From Pantoea sp. alder81 (lineage in GTDB: Bacteria; Pseudomonadota; Gammaproteobacteria; Enterobacterales; Enterobacteriaceae): a stretch of 64,000 nucleotides of DNA. How positions within the stretch are numbered: the stretch's first letter is position 1; the number at the start of each line of letters is the position of its first letter. The position numbers and the translations under genes are program-made. The stretch is taken from NCBI RefSeq assembly GCF_020179835.1, contig NZ_JAIUDA010000002.1:620001-684000 (forward strand), read 5' to 3'. Under the pieces are notes generated by a model, which saw only the letters and a program-made list of their open reading frames with translations, ran no database searches and had not been told where the DNA came from. Of this stretch, positions 1 to 12,860 are shown one piece after another.

Positions 1-2
1 TG

Positions 3-806
3 AGTGCGGCAAGCTGGTTGCTGTTAACGCTGTATCAGCGGCCTGGCAAAGAGATTATGCAGGGGATTAAACGCGGTCAGTTTCATGTTGAATATCAGCC
101 ACTGGTGACCGCCCAGGATGGGCAACCGTACGGCGTTGAAGCGTTACTGCGCTGGACACATCCTACTGAGGGAATGATTCCGCCCGATGCCTTTATCAGC
201 AATGCTGAAGCGCAAAATCTGATTATTCCGCTGACTCAGCACCTGTTTAAGCTGGTGGCACGCGATGCGAAATTCCTCTGCCAGCAGCTGCCGCGTGGCA
301 CGCGTATGAGCCTGAATCTTTCCCCTTTGCACCTTGCCTCTGAGAGCTTCCGTCAGCATGTGCAGGAGTGGATTGCCGACATGCCAGAAGACCATTTCAA
401 CTATGTCTTCGAAATTACCGAGCGCACCATTGTGGGCGAGAAAAATGCCGGAGAGATTTTTGCCTGGCTGCATGAGCAGGATATTAAAATCGCCATCGAT
501 GACTTCGGCACTGGCCACAGCGCACTGATTTATCTGGAGCGCTATCCGTTTGATTATCTGAAAATTGATCGCGGCTTTGTGCAGAGTATCGGCACCGAAA
601 CCGTCACCTCGCCGGTACTCGACGCTGTGTTGTTGCTGGCCAAAAAGCTCAATTTGAAAACGGTGGCGGAAGGCGTTGAAACCGGCGATCAGGCTGCGTG
701 GTTGGTGAATCGTGGTGTCACGCATCTGCAAGGTTATCTGTTTAGTCGCCCTCTTCGTCCGGAAAACCTGGTGCGTTATTACCAAAACCAGGCAGCGCTC
801 GGTTAG
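3..806 (+). CDS. pdeN: c-di-GMP phosphodiesterase PdeN (Rtn), C-terminal part
   Basis: The gene is cut by the left window edge; the reading frame is open from base 3 and only the cytoplasmic EAL domain is visible. EAL enzymes hydrolyse cyclic di-GMP to pGpG. The catalytic set is present: EALLRW (bases about 138-155), NLSP, FEITE, the DDFGTG loop, LKIDRGF, VAEGVE and LQGY, so the domain should be active. Position directly upstream of yejA matches E. coli rtn/pdeN, a membrane protein with a periplasmic CSS sensory domain that would lie outside the window. The TTG at base 18 is not a credible start, because the domain begins earlier. Confidence 0.85.
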   Translation, partial: SAASWLLLTLYQRPGKEIMQGIKRGQFHVEYQPLVTAQDGQPYGVEALLRWTHPTEGMIPPDAFISNAEAQNLIIPLTQHLFKLVARDAKFLCQQLPRGTRMSLNLSPLHLASESFRQHVQEWIADMPEDHFNYVFEITERTIVGEKNAGEIFAWLHEQDIKIAIDDFGTGHSALIYLERYPFDYLKIDRGFVQSIGTETVTSPVLDAVLLLAKKLNLKTVAEGVETGDQAAWLVNRGVTHLQGYLFSRPLRPENLVRYYQNQAALG

Positions 807-871
807 CGTCACGCTATCGTCACGAAACTGCTACCATTCAGTGCGGATTATTTTAGGAGAGCGCCCCACTT

Positions 872-2680
872 ATGCTGCTGCGTCTTGTCACAGCGTTGTT
901 GGTTTGTAGCGCCATAGCGCCACTGCATGCGGAAACCATCAATGAGAGTTATGCCTTTGCTAAGCTGGGCGAACCAAAGTATGCGGTGAATTTCACCCAT
1001 TACGACTACGCGAATCCCGCTGCGCCCAAAGGCGGCAAGATGACCATCGCCGTGGTGGGTACTTACGACAACTTCAACCGTTATGCCTCACGCGGTAACC
1101 CAGGCGCTGGCACCGATACTCTGTATGACGGGCTGTTCACGACCTCCGATGATGAACCCGGCAGTTACTATCCCCTGATTGCTGAATCCGCCCGCTATCC
1201 CAGCGACTATCACTGGATGGAAGTGTCCATCAATCCGCACGCGCGTTTTCAGGATGGCAGCGCGATTACCGCCAAAGATGTCGCCTTCACCTTCCAGAAA
1301 TTTATGACCGAAGGGGTGCCGCAGTTCCGCGTGGCGTTCCGTGGGGTTGAAGTAAAAGCGCTCAATACGCTCACCGTGCGCATCGATATGCCGAAACCGG
1401 ACAAGGACATGATCCTGAGTTGGTTAACGCTGCCGGTCTTGCCGCAAGCCTTCTGGCAGAATAAAAAATTTAATGAGCCGATCGGTTATCCTCCGCTCTC
1501 CAGCGGACCTTATCGCGTCACCTCTTATAAGCCAGGCCAGTTTATTCAGTACAGTCGGGTGAAAGATTATTGGGCGGCGAATCTGCCGGTCAATCGGGGA
1601 CGTTTTAACTTCGATACGCTGCGCTACGATTACTATCTTGACGATAACGTCGCCTTTGAAGCCTTCAAAGCCGGCGCATCCGATCTGCGCGAAGAGGGTT
1701 CGGCGAAGAAGTGGGCCACGCAATACCGTGGGCGCAACTTTGACAGCCACGCCATCGTGAAATCGACCACGCCGAATACCGTCTCCACCGATACCCGCTG
1801 GCTGGCCTTTAACAATGAAAAGCCGCTGTTTGCTGACCGCCGGGTGCGTGAGGCGCTGACGCTGGCGTTTGATTTCGAGTGGATGAATAAAGCGTTATTT
1901 TACGGCGCCTACAAACGCACTGACAGCTATTTCCAGAACACCGCATATGCGGCCAAAGGTTACCCTAAAGCCGACCAGCTCATTCTGCTGGCACCTTACA
2001 AAGCGCAGTTGCCCGCTGAAGTCTTCAATAACGAATACGCGCCGCCGCGTTCCGATGGCAGCGGATTTGATCGCGGCAATCTGCTAAAAGCCATGACATT
2101 GCTTAAAGAAGCCGGCTGGCAGATTAAGAATCAGCAATTGGTGAACGATAAAACCGGACAACCCTTCCGCTTTGAATTGCTGATGCGCAGCGGCACGCAA
2201 AATGACTGGGCTCTGCCGTACCAGCACAGCCTGCAGCGTCTGGGGATCCAGGTCGAGCTGCGTCAGATCGATACTTCGCAATATCTACGTCGTTGGCGCG
2301 AAGGGGATTACGATATGATCCCGACGCTTTATCAGGCCAATCCGTGGCCCTCCACCAGCTTACGCACCAGCTGGCAATCGCAATACATTGACTCCTCATG
2401 GAACACGCCACGGGTGAAAGATCCCATCGTGGATCACTTCGTGCAGGAAATTGTTGATCATCAGGGCGATGAAAAAGCGCTGCTGCCGCTGGGCCAGGCA
2501 CTGGATCGCATTCTGTTATGGAATGCCTATATGGTCCCAATGTGGTACAACGCCGAACAGAGGCTGGCATACTGGGACAAATTTTCCCGTCCCGAAATCA
2601 AGCCGGCGTACGCAACCGGGTTAGATAACTGGTGGTATGACGTGAACAAAGCCGCACGATTGCCGGCCGATAGACGCTGA
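872..2680 (+). CDS. yejA: Peptide ABC transporter substrate-binding protein YejA
   Basis: 602-residue periplasmic binding protein of the dipeptide/oligopeptide (SBP_bac_5) family. It captures peptides, including microcin C-type compounds in E. coli, for the YejBEF importer. A Sec signal peptide of about 20 residues is visible (hydrophobic run [16 protein letters not shown], probable cleavage after the Ala before ETI). The start is supported by an AGGAG about 12 bases upstream of the ATG. It heads the yejABEF operon, with only 10 bases to yejB. Length matches the family. Confidence 0.95.
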   Translation: MLLRLVTALLVCSAIAPLHAETINESYAFAKLGEPKYAVNFTHYDYANPAAPKGGKMTIAVVGTYDNFNRYASRGNPGAGTDTLYDGLFTTSDDEPGSYYPLIAESARYPSDYHWMEVSINPHARFQDGSAITAKDVAFTFQKFMTEGVPQFRVAFRGVEVKALNTLTVRIDMPKPDKDMILSWLTLPVLPQAFWQNKKFNEPIGYPPLSSGPYRVTSYKPGQFIQYSRVKDYWAANLPVNRGRFNFDTLRYDYYLDDNVAFEAFKAGASDLREEGSAKKWATQYRGRNFDSHAIVKSTTPNTVSTDTRWLAFNNEKPLFADRRVREALTLAFDFEWMNKALFYGAYKRTDSYFQNTAYAAKGYPKADQLILLAPYKAQLPAEVFNNEYAPPRSDGSGFDRGNLLKAMTLLKEAGWQIKNQQLVNDKTGQPFRFELLMRSGTQNDWALPYQHSLQRLGIQVELRQIDTSQYLRRWREGDYDMIPTLYQANPWPSTSLRTSWQSQYIDSSWNTPRVKDPIVDHFVQEIVDHQGDEKALLPLGQALDRILLWNAYMVPMWYNAEQRLAYWDKFSRPEIKPAYATGLDNWWYDVNKAARLPADRR

Positions 2681-2690
2681 GGAGAGCGGT

Positions 2691-3782
2691 TTGGGTTCCT
2701 ATTTCCTGCGCAGGTTGCTGCTGATTATTCCCACGCTGTGGGCGATCATCACCCTGAACTTTTTTATCGTGCAGATTGCGCCTGGTGGCCCGGTGGATCA
2801 GGCGCTGGCCAATGCGCAATTTGGCCACAGCACCGGATTTTCTTCGGGCACCGCTGGAGATGTCGGCGGGCGCGGTGCGCTGGCGCATGACAATCCGGGC
2901 GATAGCCAATATCGTGGCGCGCGTGGCCTTGATCCCGAAGTGATTGCCGAGATCAAACACCGTTACGGCTTTGATAAACCGTTGCTGCAGCGCTATGGCG
3001 AAATGCTATGGAACTATATCCGCTTTGATTTTGGTGACAGCCTATTCCGCAGCGCCTCGGTGCTTCAGCTCATTAAAGAGAGCTTACCGGTTTCCATCAG
3101 CCTGGGTTTATGGAGCACGCTGATCATTTATCTGGTGTCGATTCCCTTAGGGATTAAGAAGGCGGTGCGCAATGGCAGCGCTTTCGATATCTGGAGCAGT
3201 ACCTTTATCATCATCGGTTACTCCATCCCGGCATTTCTGTTTGGCATCATGCTGATTGTGCTGTTTGCCGGGGGCAGCTATTTTGACTGGTTCCCGCTGC
3301 GCGGCCTCACCTCGCCGCAGTTTGATACGTTGCCGTGGTACAGCAAGATTGGCGATTACCTCTGGCACATCACGCTGCCGGTACTGGCCACGGTGATTGG
3401 CGGTTTTGCCACGCTCACCATGTTGACCAAGAACTCATTCCTCGATGAGATCCGCAAACAATATGTGGTGACCGCTCGCGCGAAAGGGCTGGATGAAAAA
3501 CGTATTTTGTACGGCCACGTATTCCGTAACGCCATGCTGCTGGTAATCGCCGGTTTCCCTGCCACCTTTATCAGCATGTTCTTCACCAGCTCAGTACTGA
3601 TCGAGGTGATGTTCTCTCTCAACGGACTCGGTTTGCTGGGCTACGATGCCACCATTCAACGCGACTATCCGGTGATGTTTGGCACGCTGTATATCTTCAC
3701 GCTGATTGGCTTGCTGATGAACATTCTCAGCGATCTGACCTATACGCTGGTCGATCCGCGCATCGATTTTGAGGGGCGCTAA
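2691..3782 (+). CDS. yejB: Peptide ABC transporter permease YejB
   Basis: 363-residue inner-membrane permease of the YejABEF peptide importer. The start is a TTG at 2691, preceded by AGGAG at 2681-2685; the protein then begins as the known family does ([16 protein letters not shown]). A first transmembrane helix is followed by a periplasmic stretch and a binding-protein-dependent transport domain with about five more helices. The EAA-type cytoplasmic loop lies around residues 255-275. The stop codon shares one base with the yejE start (TAATG), which suggests translational coupling. Confidence 0.93.
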   Translation: MGSYFLRRLLLIIPTLWAIITLNFFIVQIAPGGPVDQALANAQFGHSTGFSSGTAGDVGGRGALAHDNPGDSQYRGARGLDPEVIAEIKHRYGFDKPLLQRYGEMLWNYIRFDFGDSLFRSASVLQLIKESLPVSISLGLWSTLIIYLVSIPLGIKKAVRNGSAFDIWSSTFIIIGYSIPAFLFGIMLIVLFAGGSYFDWFPLRGLTSPQFDTLPWYSKIGDYLWHITLPVLATVIGGFATLTMLTKNSFLDEIRKQYVVTARAKGLDEKRILYGHVFRNAMLLVIAGFPATFISMFFTSSVLIEVMFSLNGLGLLGYDATIQRDYPVMFGTLYIFTLIGLLMNILSDLTYTLVDPRIDFEGR

Positions 3783-4803
3783 TGGGCTTATCGCTAATCA
3801 ACCAGCAACGCTGGCAGCGCTTTCGCCATAACCGCCGTGGATACTGGTCGCTGTGGATTTTTCTGGTGATTTTTGTGCTGTCACTCGGTGCAGAGTTGCT
3901 GGCCAATGACAAACCGCTGCTGGTGCACTATCAGCAACGCTGGTACATGCCACTGCTGTTCAATTACAGCGAGAGTGATTTTGGCGGCGACTTTGCCACC
4001 CCAGCCGATTACCAGGACTCGTGGCTAAAACAGCGCATTGACCAGCAGGGCTGGGCATTGTGGGCACCGATCCGTTTCAGTGACAGCACCATTAATTTCG
4101 CCACCGATGTGCCCTTCCCTTCTCCGCCTTCGAAGCAGAACTGGCTCGGCACCGACGCCAATGGCGGCGATGTGCTGGCGCGCTTGCTCTATGGCACGCG
4201 CATCTCGCTGCTGTTCGGGATCTTGCTAACACTGTTCTCCAGCGTGATCGGTATCGTCATCGGTGCGGTGCAGGGTTATTTTGGTGGTCGTGTCGATTTA
4301 GTTGGCCAGCGCCTGATTGAGGTGTGGTCTGGCATGCCGTCGCTGTTTTTACTGATTTTGCTTTCGAGCGTGATTCAACCCGGCTTCTGGTGGCTGTTGC
4401 TGGTTACCGTGGTGTTTGGCTGGATGAGCCTGGTGAGCGTGGTGCGAGCGGAGTTTCTGCGCACGCGTAACTTTGATTATGTACGTGCGGCACGCGCACT
4501 CGGCGTTAGCGACGGGCGCATTATGCTGCGTCATATGTTGCCGAATGCGATGGTGGCCACGCTCACTTTCCTGCCCTTTATTTTATGCGGTTCGATTACC
4601 ACCCTGACCTCGCTGGATTTCCTTGGCTTCGGCCTGCCGGTGGGTTCTCCCTCGCTGGGCGAACTGCTGTTACAAGGCAAAAACAACTTACAGGCACCGT
4701 GGCTGGGGCTTTCCGGCTTCTTTGCCCTCGCCCTGCTCCTCTCACTGCTGATCTTTATCGGTGAAGCGGTGCGTGATGCCTTTGATCCAAGCCGGGGGGT
4801 AAA

Positions 4804-4807
<4 letters not shown>
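3782..4807 (+). CDS. yejE: Peptide ABC transporter permease YejE
   Basis: 341-residue second permease of the YejABEF importer; it should form a heterodimer with YejB. The N-terminal helix (about residues 18-38) is followed by a roughly 90-residue periplasmic insertion, typical of OppC/YejE-type subunits, then the transport domain with an EAA loop near ARALGVSDGRIMLRHMLPNA. It overlaps yejB by one base and yejF by four (ATGA), so the operon is tightly coupled. Confidence 0.93.
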
Positions 4808-6386
<1,579 letters not shown>

Positions 6387-6393
<7 letters not shown>

Positions 6394-6713
6394 CCTTCGA
6401 AGGTTTCCGCGATGGCAACACCTTGATTTTTCAGGCAGCAGTTGGTGGTGCTTTCGTCACCGCGCTGGATCAGCAAGCATGGCTGACCTTCACACAGGGC
6501 AATTTTGCATTCGACCTGAATCTGCGCCAGCGTCTCTTGCAGTTGGTGCAGAATTTCCAGCGCGGGATGGCCATCGTGGCTTAACAGGCGCAGTGCGACG
6601 AGATCCTCATCGTGCACCCCGTTTACCGCTTCCTGACGTTCAATTTCACCGACATGATCGGATGACCAACGATAATGTTGCGGTAAGCGATGCATAACCG
6701 AAAGTTGCAGCAT
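6387..6713 (-). CDS. yejG: YejG family protein
   Basis: 108-residue small soluble protein matching E. coli YejG in order and sequence. Shared features are the N-terminal LQLSVMHRLPQHYRWS, the central LVALRLLS and the C-terminal CLLIQRGDE...LKNQGVAIAE. The family has no settled function; YejG has been linked to aminoglycoside tolerance, as far as I recall. It contains several cysteines but no clear metal motif. Convergent with yejF, with a 7-base overlap of coding ends. Confidence 0.85.
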
Positions 6714-7128
6714 AATTACAGTCCCCAGAGACGTTAACGCTTATTCACGACGACGGCGATTACGCAGTGAATCCCTACCTGGTAAACTCAGAATACGGAC
6801 GTCAAGGTTGGCCTTCTCGTTTTAAACACAAAGCATGTAGCAAAGTTATTATTTGAGAGCTTTCTCGCATTTATGCCTATGTGTACCTTGTTCGGCGGCA
6901 GTTAACAATCATTTTAGACGCAATGTCGTTACTTTTTTACACCTAAATTTTCACATTATGGAAACATTAAGCATAACGAATATGTGGGGATTCGCGAGTG
7001 AGCGTGAGGGATTGATCGTATACGGCAAGTGGGAATGTGATAACGGCGCGGTTTTTAATCGCGAATTCAGTGGATCTAAAAGCCAGTGAACTCCGCGATT
7101 AACCGCGCCGTGAGAGGAAAGTGCAGAT
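6714..7128. other. Intergenic region yejG-bcr with a long inverted repeat
   Basis: 415 bases without a convincing gene. A possible 42-residue frame from 6958 lacks a ribosome-binding site and runs through the inverted repeat. Left arm 7044-7063 and right arm 7094-7110 pair over 17 positions (CGGCGCGGTT with AACCGCGCCG, and AATCGCG with CGCGATT), with a three-T bulge and a 30-base loop. It lies 19 bases past the bcr stop on the minus strand and may end bcr transcripts, but there is no T-run. Confidence 0.55.
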
Positions 7129-8319
7129 TTACGCGTGGCGTGGACGTGCGGCGTAGCTAAACAACACAATCGATACGGTTGCGCACAGTGCAATGGTGGC
7201 CACCATCGGCCAGGCGCTGTTGATACTCACTAATGACAGCAATGCCCCCACCAGCGCGCCGACGCCAAAGCGCAAGGTTCCGGCCAGCGACGATGCGGTG
7301 CCCGCCATATGCGGAAACTCATCAAGGATCACCGCCATGGCATTTGAAGAGACTGTCGAAACGCAGCCGATAAACATCGCCACGCCAAACACCAGCGACA
7401 GGAAACCTAAATCCAGCGCACTGGCAATCAGCAGCCAGATGCCCATCGCGAACTGAATGATCAGCCCAATACGGAACATTGCCAGCGGCCCAAAGCGGCG
7501 TACCGCGCGACTGTTGATCAGCGTCATGACAAACAGGAACACCACGTTCAGGCCAAAGTAGTAGCCAAAGTTTTGCGGTGAAACGTGATTCACTTCGATG
7601 TAAACAAAGGGCCCGGCATTGAGGAAGGTAAACAAACCCGCAAAGGAGAAGCCGCTTGCCAGCATGTAGCTGAACGCGCGTTTATGGCGCACCAGCGCCA
7701 CGAAGTTACTTAGCGTAGTGCGCAGATGGAAGCGCTGCCGCTGTTCAGGTTTGAGCGTCTCGCGGATCTGCGTCACCACCAGCACGGTGGTGATTAACGC
7801 GGCCACGGCCAGCGTCCAGAAAATCGCGTGCCAGTTCCACAGCAGCAACAGCCAACCACCGATAATCGGTGCCAGTAACGGCGCAATGGTGGTCACCAAC
7901 ATGACAAACGACATCATGCGCGAGAAATCCTCTTTCGAGTAACTGTCTCGCATTAACGCATTAATCACCACGCTGGCCGCCGCCGCCGACAAACCGTGCA
8001 GGAAGCGCATAAAGATCAGCTGATCGATGGACTGCGACAAGGCACATGCCGCCGCAGCGCAGGCAAAGATCAGCGTGCCCAGCACAATCACCGGTTTACG
8101 TCCGTAGCTGTCCGCCAGCGGGCCATAGACCAGCTGCCCGATAGCAAACCCCAGGATGTACAGGTTAAGCGTCATCTGCACGCTGCCCGCCGAAACGGCA
8201 AATTCGCGTGCGATTTGCGGCATGGCCGGCAAATACATATCAATGGAGAGCGGCATCAGCATCGCCAGCAATCCCAGAATCACGACCAAACCTACCGGTG
8301 AATTCTTTTCCTTACGCAC
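7129..8319 (-). CDS. bcr: Bcr/CflA family multidrug MFS transporter
   Basis: 396-residue inner-membrane drug:proton antiporter with about 12 predicted helices, in the Bcr (bicyclomycin/sulfonamide efflux) family. The start is a GTG at 8319 with a purine-rich GGGAGAG upstream. The N-terminus ([20 protein letters not shown]) and the motif-A-like [11 protein letters not shown] between helices 2 and 3 are typical of the 12-TMS DHA1 group. It follows rsuA by 12 bases, as in E. coli, so the two are probably co-transcribed. Confidence 0.93.
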   Translation of the reverse strand: MRKEKNSPVGLVVILGLLAMLMPLSIDMYLPAMPQIAREFAVSAGSVQMTLNLYILGFAIGQLVYGPLADSYGRKPVIVLGTLIFACAAAACALSQSIDQLIFMRFLHGLSAAAASVVINALMRDSYSKEDFSRMMSFVMLVTTIAPLLAPIIGGWLLLLWNWHAIFWTLAVAALITTVLVVTQIRETLKPEQRQRFHLRTTLSNFVALVRHKRAFSYMLASGFSFAGLFTFLNAGPFVYIEVNHVSPQNFGYYFGLNVVFLFVMTLINSRAVRRFGPLAMFRIGLIIQFAMGIWLLIASALDLGFLSLVFGVAMFIGCVSTVSSNAMAVILDEFPHMAGTASSLAGTLRFGVGALVGALLSLVSINSAWPMVATIALCATVSIVLFSYAARPRHA

Positions 8320-8331
8320 CGCTCTCTCCCG

Positions 8332-9054
8332 CTATTTGCGTTGTTTCAGCTCTTCTGGCAGGCCGATGCTGTCGACCTCCTCTTCCGTGAGTTCACGGTA
8401 TTCACCTTCAGCCAGATCTTCATCCAGCACAATCTCGCCAATACTTTCGCGGTGCAGCGCAGACACATGGTTACCCATCGCGGCAAACATGCGTTTAACC
8501 TGATGATAGCGGCCTTCACTGATGGTCAAACGGGCTGCCTTTTCATCGAGGATTTCCAGCACCGCCGGTTTGGTCAGATCTTTCTCATTGTGCAGTTGAA
8601 TCCCCGCAGCAAACTTCTCCACCAGCGCAGGATCAATCGGCTCTTCCACTTCCACCAGATAGGTTTTTTCGAGGTGATGGCGCGGAGAGGTAATACGGTG
8701 TGACCATTGGCCATCATCCGTCAGCAGAACCAGACCGGTAGTATCGATATCCAGACGCCCTGCAGCATGCAGCTTGAAGGCAGCCGGCTCTTCAATGAAG
8801 AACAATACGGTGGGATGATCGGGATCGTCGGTGGAGCAGACATAACCCTGCGGCTTATTCAGCATGAAGTAGCGTGGACCGGTTTGCACCACCAGTGGGT
8901 TGCCGTCGTATTCGATTTCGTCGTCTGGCAACACTTTGTAGGCCGCATCGCGAACCACTTCACCGTTGATGGTGACTTTCCTGGCGCGGATTTCGCGGCC
9001 AGCGATAGCACGGCTGACTTCCAGCTGCTGAGATATGAATTTTTCGAGTCGCAT
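8332..9054 (-). CDS. rsuA: 16S rRNA pseudouridine-516 synthase RsuA
   Basis: 240-residue enzyme that converts U516 of 16S rRNA to pseudouridine. An N-terminal S4 RNA-binding domain (residues 1-45) is followed by the synthase domain with [10 protein letters not shown]; the catalytic aspartate is D102, the same number as in E. coli. It is about nine residues longer at the C-terminus than the E. coli protein. It lies upstream of bcr on the same strand and diverges from radD. Confidence 0.95.
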   Translation of the reverse strand: MRLEKFISQQLEVSRAIAGREIRARKVTINGEVVRDAAYKVLPDDEIEYDGNPLVVQTGPRYFMLNKPQGYVCSTDDPDHPTVLFFIEEPAAFKLHAAGRLDIDTTGLVLLTDDGQWSHRITSPRHHLEKTYLVEVEEPIDPALVEKFAAGIQLHNEKDLTKPAVLEILDEKAARLTISEGRYHQVKRMFAAMGNHVSALHRESIGEIVLDEDLAEGEYRELTEEEVDSIGLPEELKQRK

Positions 9055-9222
9055 GAATTCGTTTTGCCTGTTACTGCGGAGGGAAACTGAAACGGCGTTT
9101 TGTCCGTTAAAAAAGTGGGGTCAGTATAGCTTGATCCTTCGCCTGCTAACAGTACCGCGCCTGCGTTTCAGCTGTTTTCATGGCATAATGTGTGCCCGTT
9201 TGAAAAAAAAAAGTTTGCCCTG

Positions 9223-10977
9223 ATGTCCTTCACCCTGCGCCCATATCAGCAAGAGGCGGTTGACGCCACACTTCAGCATTTTCGCCGCCACGATGCGCCA
9301 GCGGTGATCGTGCTGCCGACGGGTGCCGGTAAAAGTCTGGTGATTGCTGAGCTGGCGCGAATCGCCCGAGGCCGTGTGCTGGTGCTGGCGCATGTGAAAG
9401 AGCTGGTCGAGCAGAACCACAGCAAATATCAGGCGTATGGTCTGGAAGCCGATATTTTTGCCGCCGGTTTGCAGCGCAAACAGAGCGAAAGCAAAGTGGT
9501 GTTTGGCAGCGTGCAGTCTGTAGCGCGTAATCTGGATCGCTTCGACAGTGCGTTTTCGCTGGTGATCGTCGATGAGTGCCACCGCATCAGCGACAATGAA
9601 GAGAGCCAGTATCAGCAGCTGTTCGCCCATCTGCGCCAACACAATCCGCAGCTGCGTCTGCTCGGATTGACTGCCACGCCCTTTCGGCTCGGCAAAGGCT
9701 GGATCTATCAGTTTCACTATCACGGCATGGTGCGCGGCGATCAGCATGCGCTGTTCCGTGACTGTATTTATGAACTGCCACTGCGCTACATGATCAAACA
9801 CGGTTTCCTCGTGCCGCCCGAACGGCTGGATATGCCGGTGGTGCAGTACGATTTCAGTCGCCTGATCCCGCAAAACAACGGGTTGTTCAGCGAAGCCGAT
9901 CTCAATCGTGAACTGAAGCAGCAGAATCGCGTGACACCGCACATCATCAGACAGATTGTCGAATTCGCTGAGGATAGACGAGGCGTGATGGTGTTCGCCG
10001 CCACGGTGGAACATGCGCGAGAGATTCTGTCACTGCTGCCGGAAGACAGCGCGTTAGTGTCAGCAGAAACCGTGGTGAAAGAACGTGACCGCTTAATCAG
10101 CGAATTTAAAGCGCAGCAGTTGAAGTTTCTGGTGAACGTGGCGGTGCTGACCACCGGCTTTGACGCGCCGCATGTGGATCTCATCGCCATATTGCGCCCA
10201 ACTGAATCGGTCAGTCTGTACCAGCAAATTGTCGGGCGCGGCCTGCGTTTGTCGCCGGGCAAAACCGATTGCCTGATCCTCGATTATGCCGGCAATCCGC
10301 ACGACCTGTTTACCCCAGAAGTCGGCGCGCCAAAAGGGGCCAGCGACAATCAGCCGGTGCAGGTGTTTTGCCCTGCCTGTGGTTTCGCCAATACCTTCTG
10401 GGGAAAAACCACCGAAGATGGCCACATCATCGAACATTTTGGCCGTCGCTGTCAGGGCGTAATGGAAGATGACGAAGGCAACCGCGAACAGTGCGACTAT
10501 CGCTTCCGCTTTAAAAGTTGCCCTGACTGTGGCGCAGAAAACGATATTGCCGCTCGCCGCTGTCATCAGTGCGATCGCATCATGGTCGATCCCGATGATA
10601 TGTTGAAAGCTGCGTTAAAACTCAAAGATGCACGCGTGCTGCGCTGCGGCGGCATGACGCTGGAACAGGGGCGTGACGAGAAAGGAGAATGGCTGAAGGC
10701 CACCTATTTCGATGAAGATGGCACCAGCGTCAGTGAGCGTTTTCGCCTGCAAACACCCGCACAGCGTAAAGCCTTTGAACAGCTGTTTATGCGTCCGCAC
10801 CAGCGTGCACCGGGCGTTGAACTGGGCTGGCAAACTGCCGCCGATGTTATCGCCTTGCAGCCATTGCTGCGCCATCCCGATTTTGTCGTGGCGCGTGCCA
10901 AAGGGCATTTCTGGCAGATTCGCGAAAAGATGTTTGATTATCAGGGACGTTACCGTCGCGCGAATGAGCTGCGATAA
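9223..10977 (+). CDS. radD: Superfamily 2 DNA repair ATPase RadD (YejH)
   Basis: 584 residues. The start chosen is the ATG giving [16 protein letters not shown], matching the family, not the upstream ATG at 9190. Helicase motifs: Walker A PTGAGKS (residues 32-38), DECH box, TATPFR and motif [10 protein letters not shown]. The C-terminal part has cysteine pairs ([24 protein letters not shown]) consistent with zinc binding. RadD acts in recombinational and crosslink repair and stimulates RecA strand exchange. Divergent from rsuA. Confidence 0.93.
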   Translation: MSFTLRPYQQEAVDATLQHFRRHDAPAVIVLPTGAGKSLVIAELARIARGRVLVLAHVKELVEQNHSKYQAYGLEADIFAAGLQRKQSESKVVFGSVQSVARNLDRFDSAFSLVIVDECHRISDNEESQYQQLFAHLRQHNPQLRLLGLTATPFRLGKGWIYQFHYHGMVRGDQHALFRDCIYELPLRYMIKHGFLVPPERLDMPVVQYDFSRLIPQNNGLFSEADLNRELKQQNRVTPHIIRQIVEFAEDRRGVMVFAATVEHAREILSLLPEDSALVSAETVVKERDRLISEFKAQQLKFLVNVAVLTTGFDAPHVDLIAILRPTESVSLYQQIVGRGLRLSPGKTDCLILDYAGNPHDLFTPEVGAPKGASDNQPVQVFCPACGFANTFWGKTTEDGHIIEHFGRRCQGVMEDDEGNREQCDYRFRFKSCPDCGAENDIAARRCHQCDRIMVDPDDMLKAALKLKDARVLRCGGMTLEQGRDEKGEWLKATYFDEDGTSVSERFRLQTPAQRKAFEQLFMRPHQRAPGVELGWQTAADVIALQPLLRHPDFVVARAKGHFWQIREKMFDYQGRYRRANELR

Positions 10978-10990
10978 GCGGCGGAATCAT

Positions 10991-11019
10991 TTGCCCATGC
11001 CCCCTATTACGGCTATAAT
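10991..11019 (+). promoter_or_regulatory. rplY promoter and leader
   Basis: TTGCCC at 10991-10996, 17-base spacer, TATAAT at 11014-11019: a strong sigma-70 promoter just past radD. The leader of about 80 bases contains a GCTTTT...AAAAGC stem near 11027-11046. Structured L25 leaders for autoregulation are described in gammaproteobacteria; whether this is one needs a covariance search. Confidence 0.7.
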
Positions 11020-11105
11020 GCCGCCCGCTTTTGCATCCGTAAAAGCGTTTGAATAACCGTCTGTTGCTGGGTCGCCTGTAGCAGAAATGATTGAAGAGAA
11101 ATCAA

Positions 11106-11390
11106 ATGTTAACTATTAACGCTGAAGTACGTAAAGAGCAGGGTAAGGGTGCGAGCCGCCGTCTGCGTGTAGCAAATAAATTCCCAGCCATCATCTATGG
11201 CGGAGACGAAGCTCCAGTAGCAATCGAACTGGACCACGATTCAGTGATGAACCTGCAGGTTAAGCCTGAGTTCTACACCGACGTGCTGACCATCGCTGTT
11301 GATGGTAAAGAAATCAAAGTTAAAGCTCAGGCGGTACAGCGTCATCCGTTCAAGCCAAAACTGCACCACATCGACTTCGTTCGCGCTTAA
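11106..11390 (+). CDS. rplY: 50S ribosomal protein L25
   Basis: 94-residue ribosomal protein that binds 5S rRNA, the same length as E. coli RplY. The start is the ATG at 11106 ([20 protein letters not shown]); an earlier in-frame start at 11091 would add five residues absent from the family. A purine-rich AGAGAAA lies upstream. Own promoter and own terminator, so monocistronic. Confidence 0.97.
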   Translation: MLTINAEVRKEQGKGASRRLRVANKFPAIIYGGDEAPVAIELDHDSVMNLQVKPEFYTDVLTIAVDGKEIKVKAQAVQRHPFKPKLHHIDFVRA

Positions 11391-11411
11391 TCGCCAACGA
11401 GTCGAAAAGAG

Positions 11412-11438
11412 AACGCCGCTTACGCGGCGTTTTTTTTG
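11412..11438 (+). terminator. rplY rho-independent terminator
   Basis: Stem AACGCCGC / GCGGCGTT with a four-base loop, followed by a run of eight T. It separates rplY from the convergent yejK. Confidence 0.9.
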
Positions 11439-11446
11439 TCTGAAAT

Positions 11447-12451
11447 TCAGTTGCCGCCGGTTCGACGCTGTAACTGATCGCGCAGATTTGGCGGGGTGCC
11501 TTTAATGGTCAGAGTGTCGGTTGTCGGATCCCAGAAGATGCGCTCGCCCAGCAGCATGGCATCAAAATTCAGCGTCAGACCGCCACCGCTGCCGGAGAAC
11601 TTGGTCAGCTGGCGTAACGTGCTACGGTCAGCCGGGAAATGCTCCTCCAGCTCGTAACCCTGCTCCTGCGTAAAGGCCTGGAAAGTCTTCTCTCCCAGCG
11701 GCGGCAGCTCAGTGGACAAATCCTCCAGCGCAATCTCCTCACCCGCCTGCAGTTGATCGTTACAATAGCTATACACCTGCTGACGGTAATTTTGACGCTC
11801 GTTCTTATCGAGATTCGATTCCGCACAGTAGTCGTCTACCGCCTGTAGCAAACCCCGGTTCTGCGCTTTGGTGTCGAGGCCCACGCTGGCACCGAGGAAA
11901 TCCATAAAGAAATCGGCCACTTTGCGCCCGACGCGTCCGCGCAGGAAGGTCAGATAACGGGTGGATTCTGGATTGGTTTCCCATTCGGTAAGATCAATAC
12001 GCGCCACAATATCCGCATGATTGATGTCAAGATAATGGGTGCTGCTGATATCCAGTTGCTCATTGACGCGCATGCTCGACTGGCTGCTCAACATCGCCAC
12101 CAGCAAATACTCCACCGCCAGATAGCGATAATGCAGGAACAGCACCACGCCACTTTCCGCAAACGGATATTTGCCCAGCTCATCACGCAGACGCCCGGTC
12201 GCGGCACGGCTAAAGGCCAGAAAGTCATCTTCCCCTTTGCGGCAGTTACGCAGCGCATCGGCCAGCTCGCTCTCTTCATTGAACAGGCCATAGGCTTTGC
12301 TTTTGGCGCTATACACCCGATGCAGCTCTTCTGCCATCTCTTCTACCGCACGGGTCGCGGGCAGCAAAGTGTCGCGCAGAACCACTTCCAGCTGGTTTTC
12401 ATCACGTTTAACTAACTGATGCAGGGCAATCTGGTCGATATCCAGACTCAT
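11447..12451 (-). CDS. yejK: Nucleoid-associated protein YejK (NdpA)
   Basis: 334 residues, starting at the ATG that gives [17 protein letters not shown], as in E. coli; the 13-residue upstream extension is not conserved. NdpA-family proteins localise with the nucleoid; the molecular role is not well defined. Strongly conserved blocks include [20 protein letters not shown] and [20 protein letters not shown]. Divergent from yejL and convergent with rplY. Confidence 0.94.
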   Translation of the reverse strand: MSLDIDQIALHQLVKRDENQLEVVLRDTLLPATRAVEEMAEELHRVYSAKSKAYGLFNEESELADALRNCRKGEDDFLAFSRAATGRLRDELGKYPFAESGVVLFLHYRYLAVEYLLVAMLSSQSSMRVNEQLDISSTHYLDINHADIVARIDLTEWETNPESTRYLTFLRGRVGRKVADFFMDFLGASVGLDTKAQNRGLLQAVDDYCAESNLDKNERQNYRQQVYSYCNDQLQAGEEIALEDLSTELPPLGEKTFQAFTQEQGYELEEHFPADRSTLRQLTKFSGSGGGLTLNFDAMLLGERIFWDPTTDTLTIKGTPPNLRDQLQRRTGGN

Positions 12452-12609
12452 GGTAGACTCTCCTTTAGGCTCAGGCGCGTATTCAAACACCGCCCGCCGC
12501 TGCTTTCAACTCCACGCACAAACTGATCGCTCTGCTTGCGATTTAATTGCGGAAAAAAGTGCGTTGTTACGGTAATATACCGCCTTTTCACACTTGATTA
12601 GTCGACGAT

Positions 12610-12837
12610 ATGCCACAATCATCCCGTTATAGCGACGAGCGCGTAGAGAAACTTCTCGCGCAGATGGCGCAGATTCTTGAAAAAGATAAAGCGCCAACCG
12701 ACCTTTCCCTGATGGTATTAGGGAACATGGTAACCAATTTGATTAACACCAGTGTCTCCCCGGCCCAGCGCCGCAGCCTGGCGAAATCTTTCGCGGAAGC
12801 GTTGCAGTCTTCCGTACGCGATGACAACGCCCACTAA
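12610..12837 (+). CDS. yejL: UPF0352 family protein YejL
   Basis: 75-residue conserved protein of unknown function (DUF1414/UPF0352), mostly helical. E. coli YejL is the same length and lies in the same position before yejM. The frame begins [18 protein letters not shown]. Only 23 bases separate it from yejM, so it is probably the first gene of a two-gene operon. Confidence 0.92.
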   Translation: MPQSSRYSDERVEKLLAQMAQILEKDKAPTDLSLMVLGNMVTNLINTSVSPAQRRSLAKSFAEALQSSVRDDNAH

Positions 12838-12860
12838 ATTGCAGATCTGACCTCATAAAT

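Noticed and set aside
144..812. 222-residue minus-strand open frame across pdeN
   Set aside because: It is the complement of a well-conserved EAL domain and has no ribosome-binding site; shadow frame.
6853..7089. 78-residue plus-strand frame between yejG and bcr
   Set aside because: No Shine-Dalgarno, no family resemblance, and it runs through the large inverted repeat.
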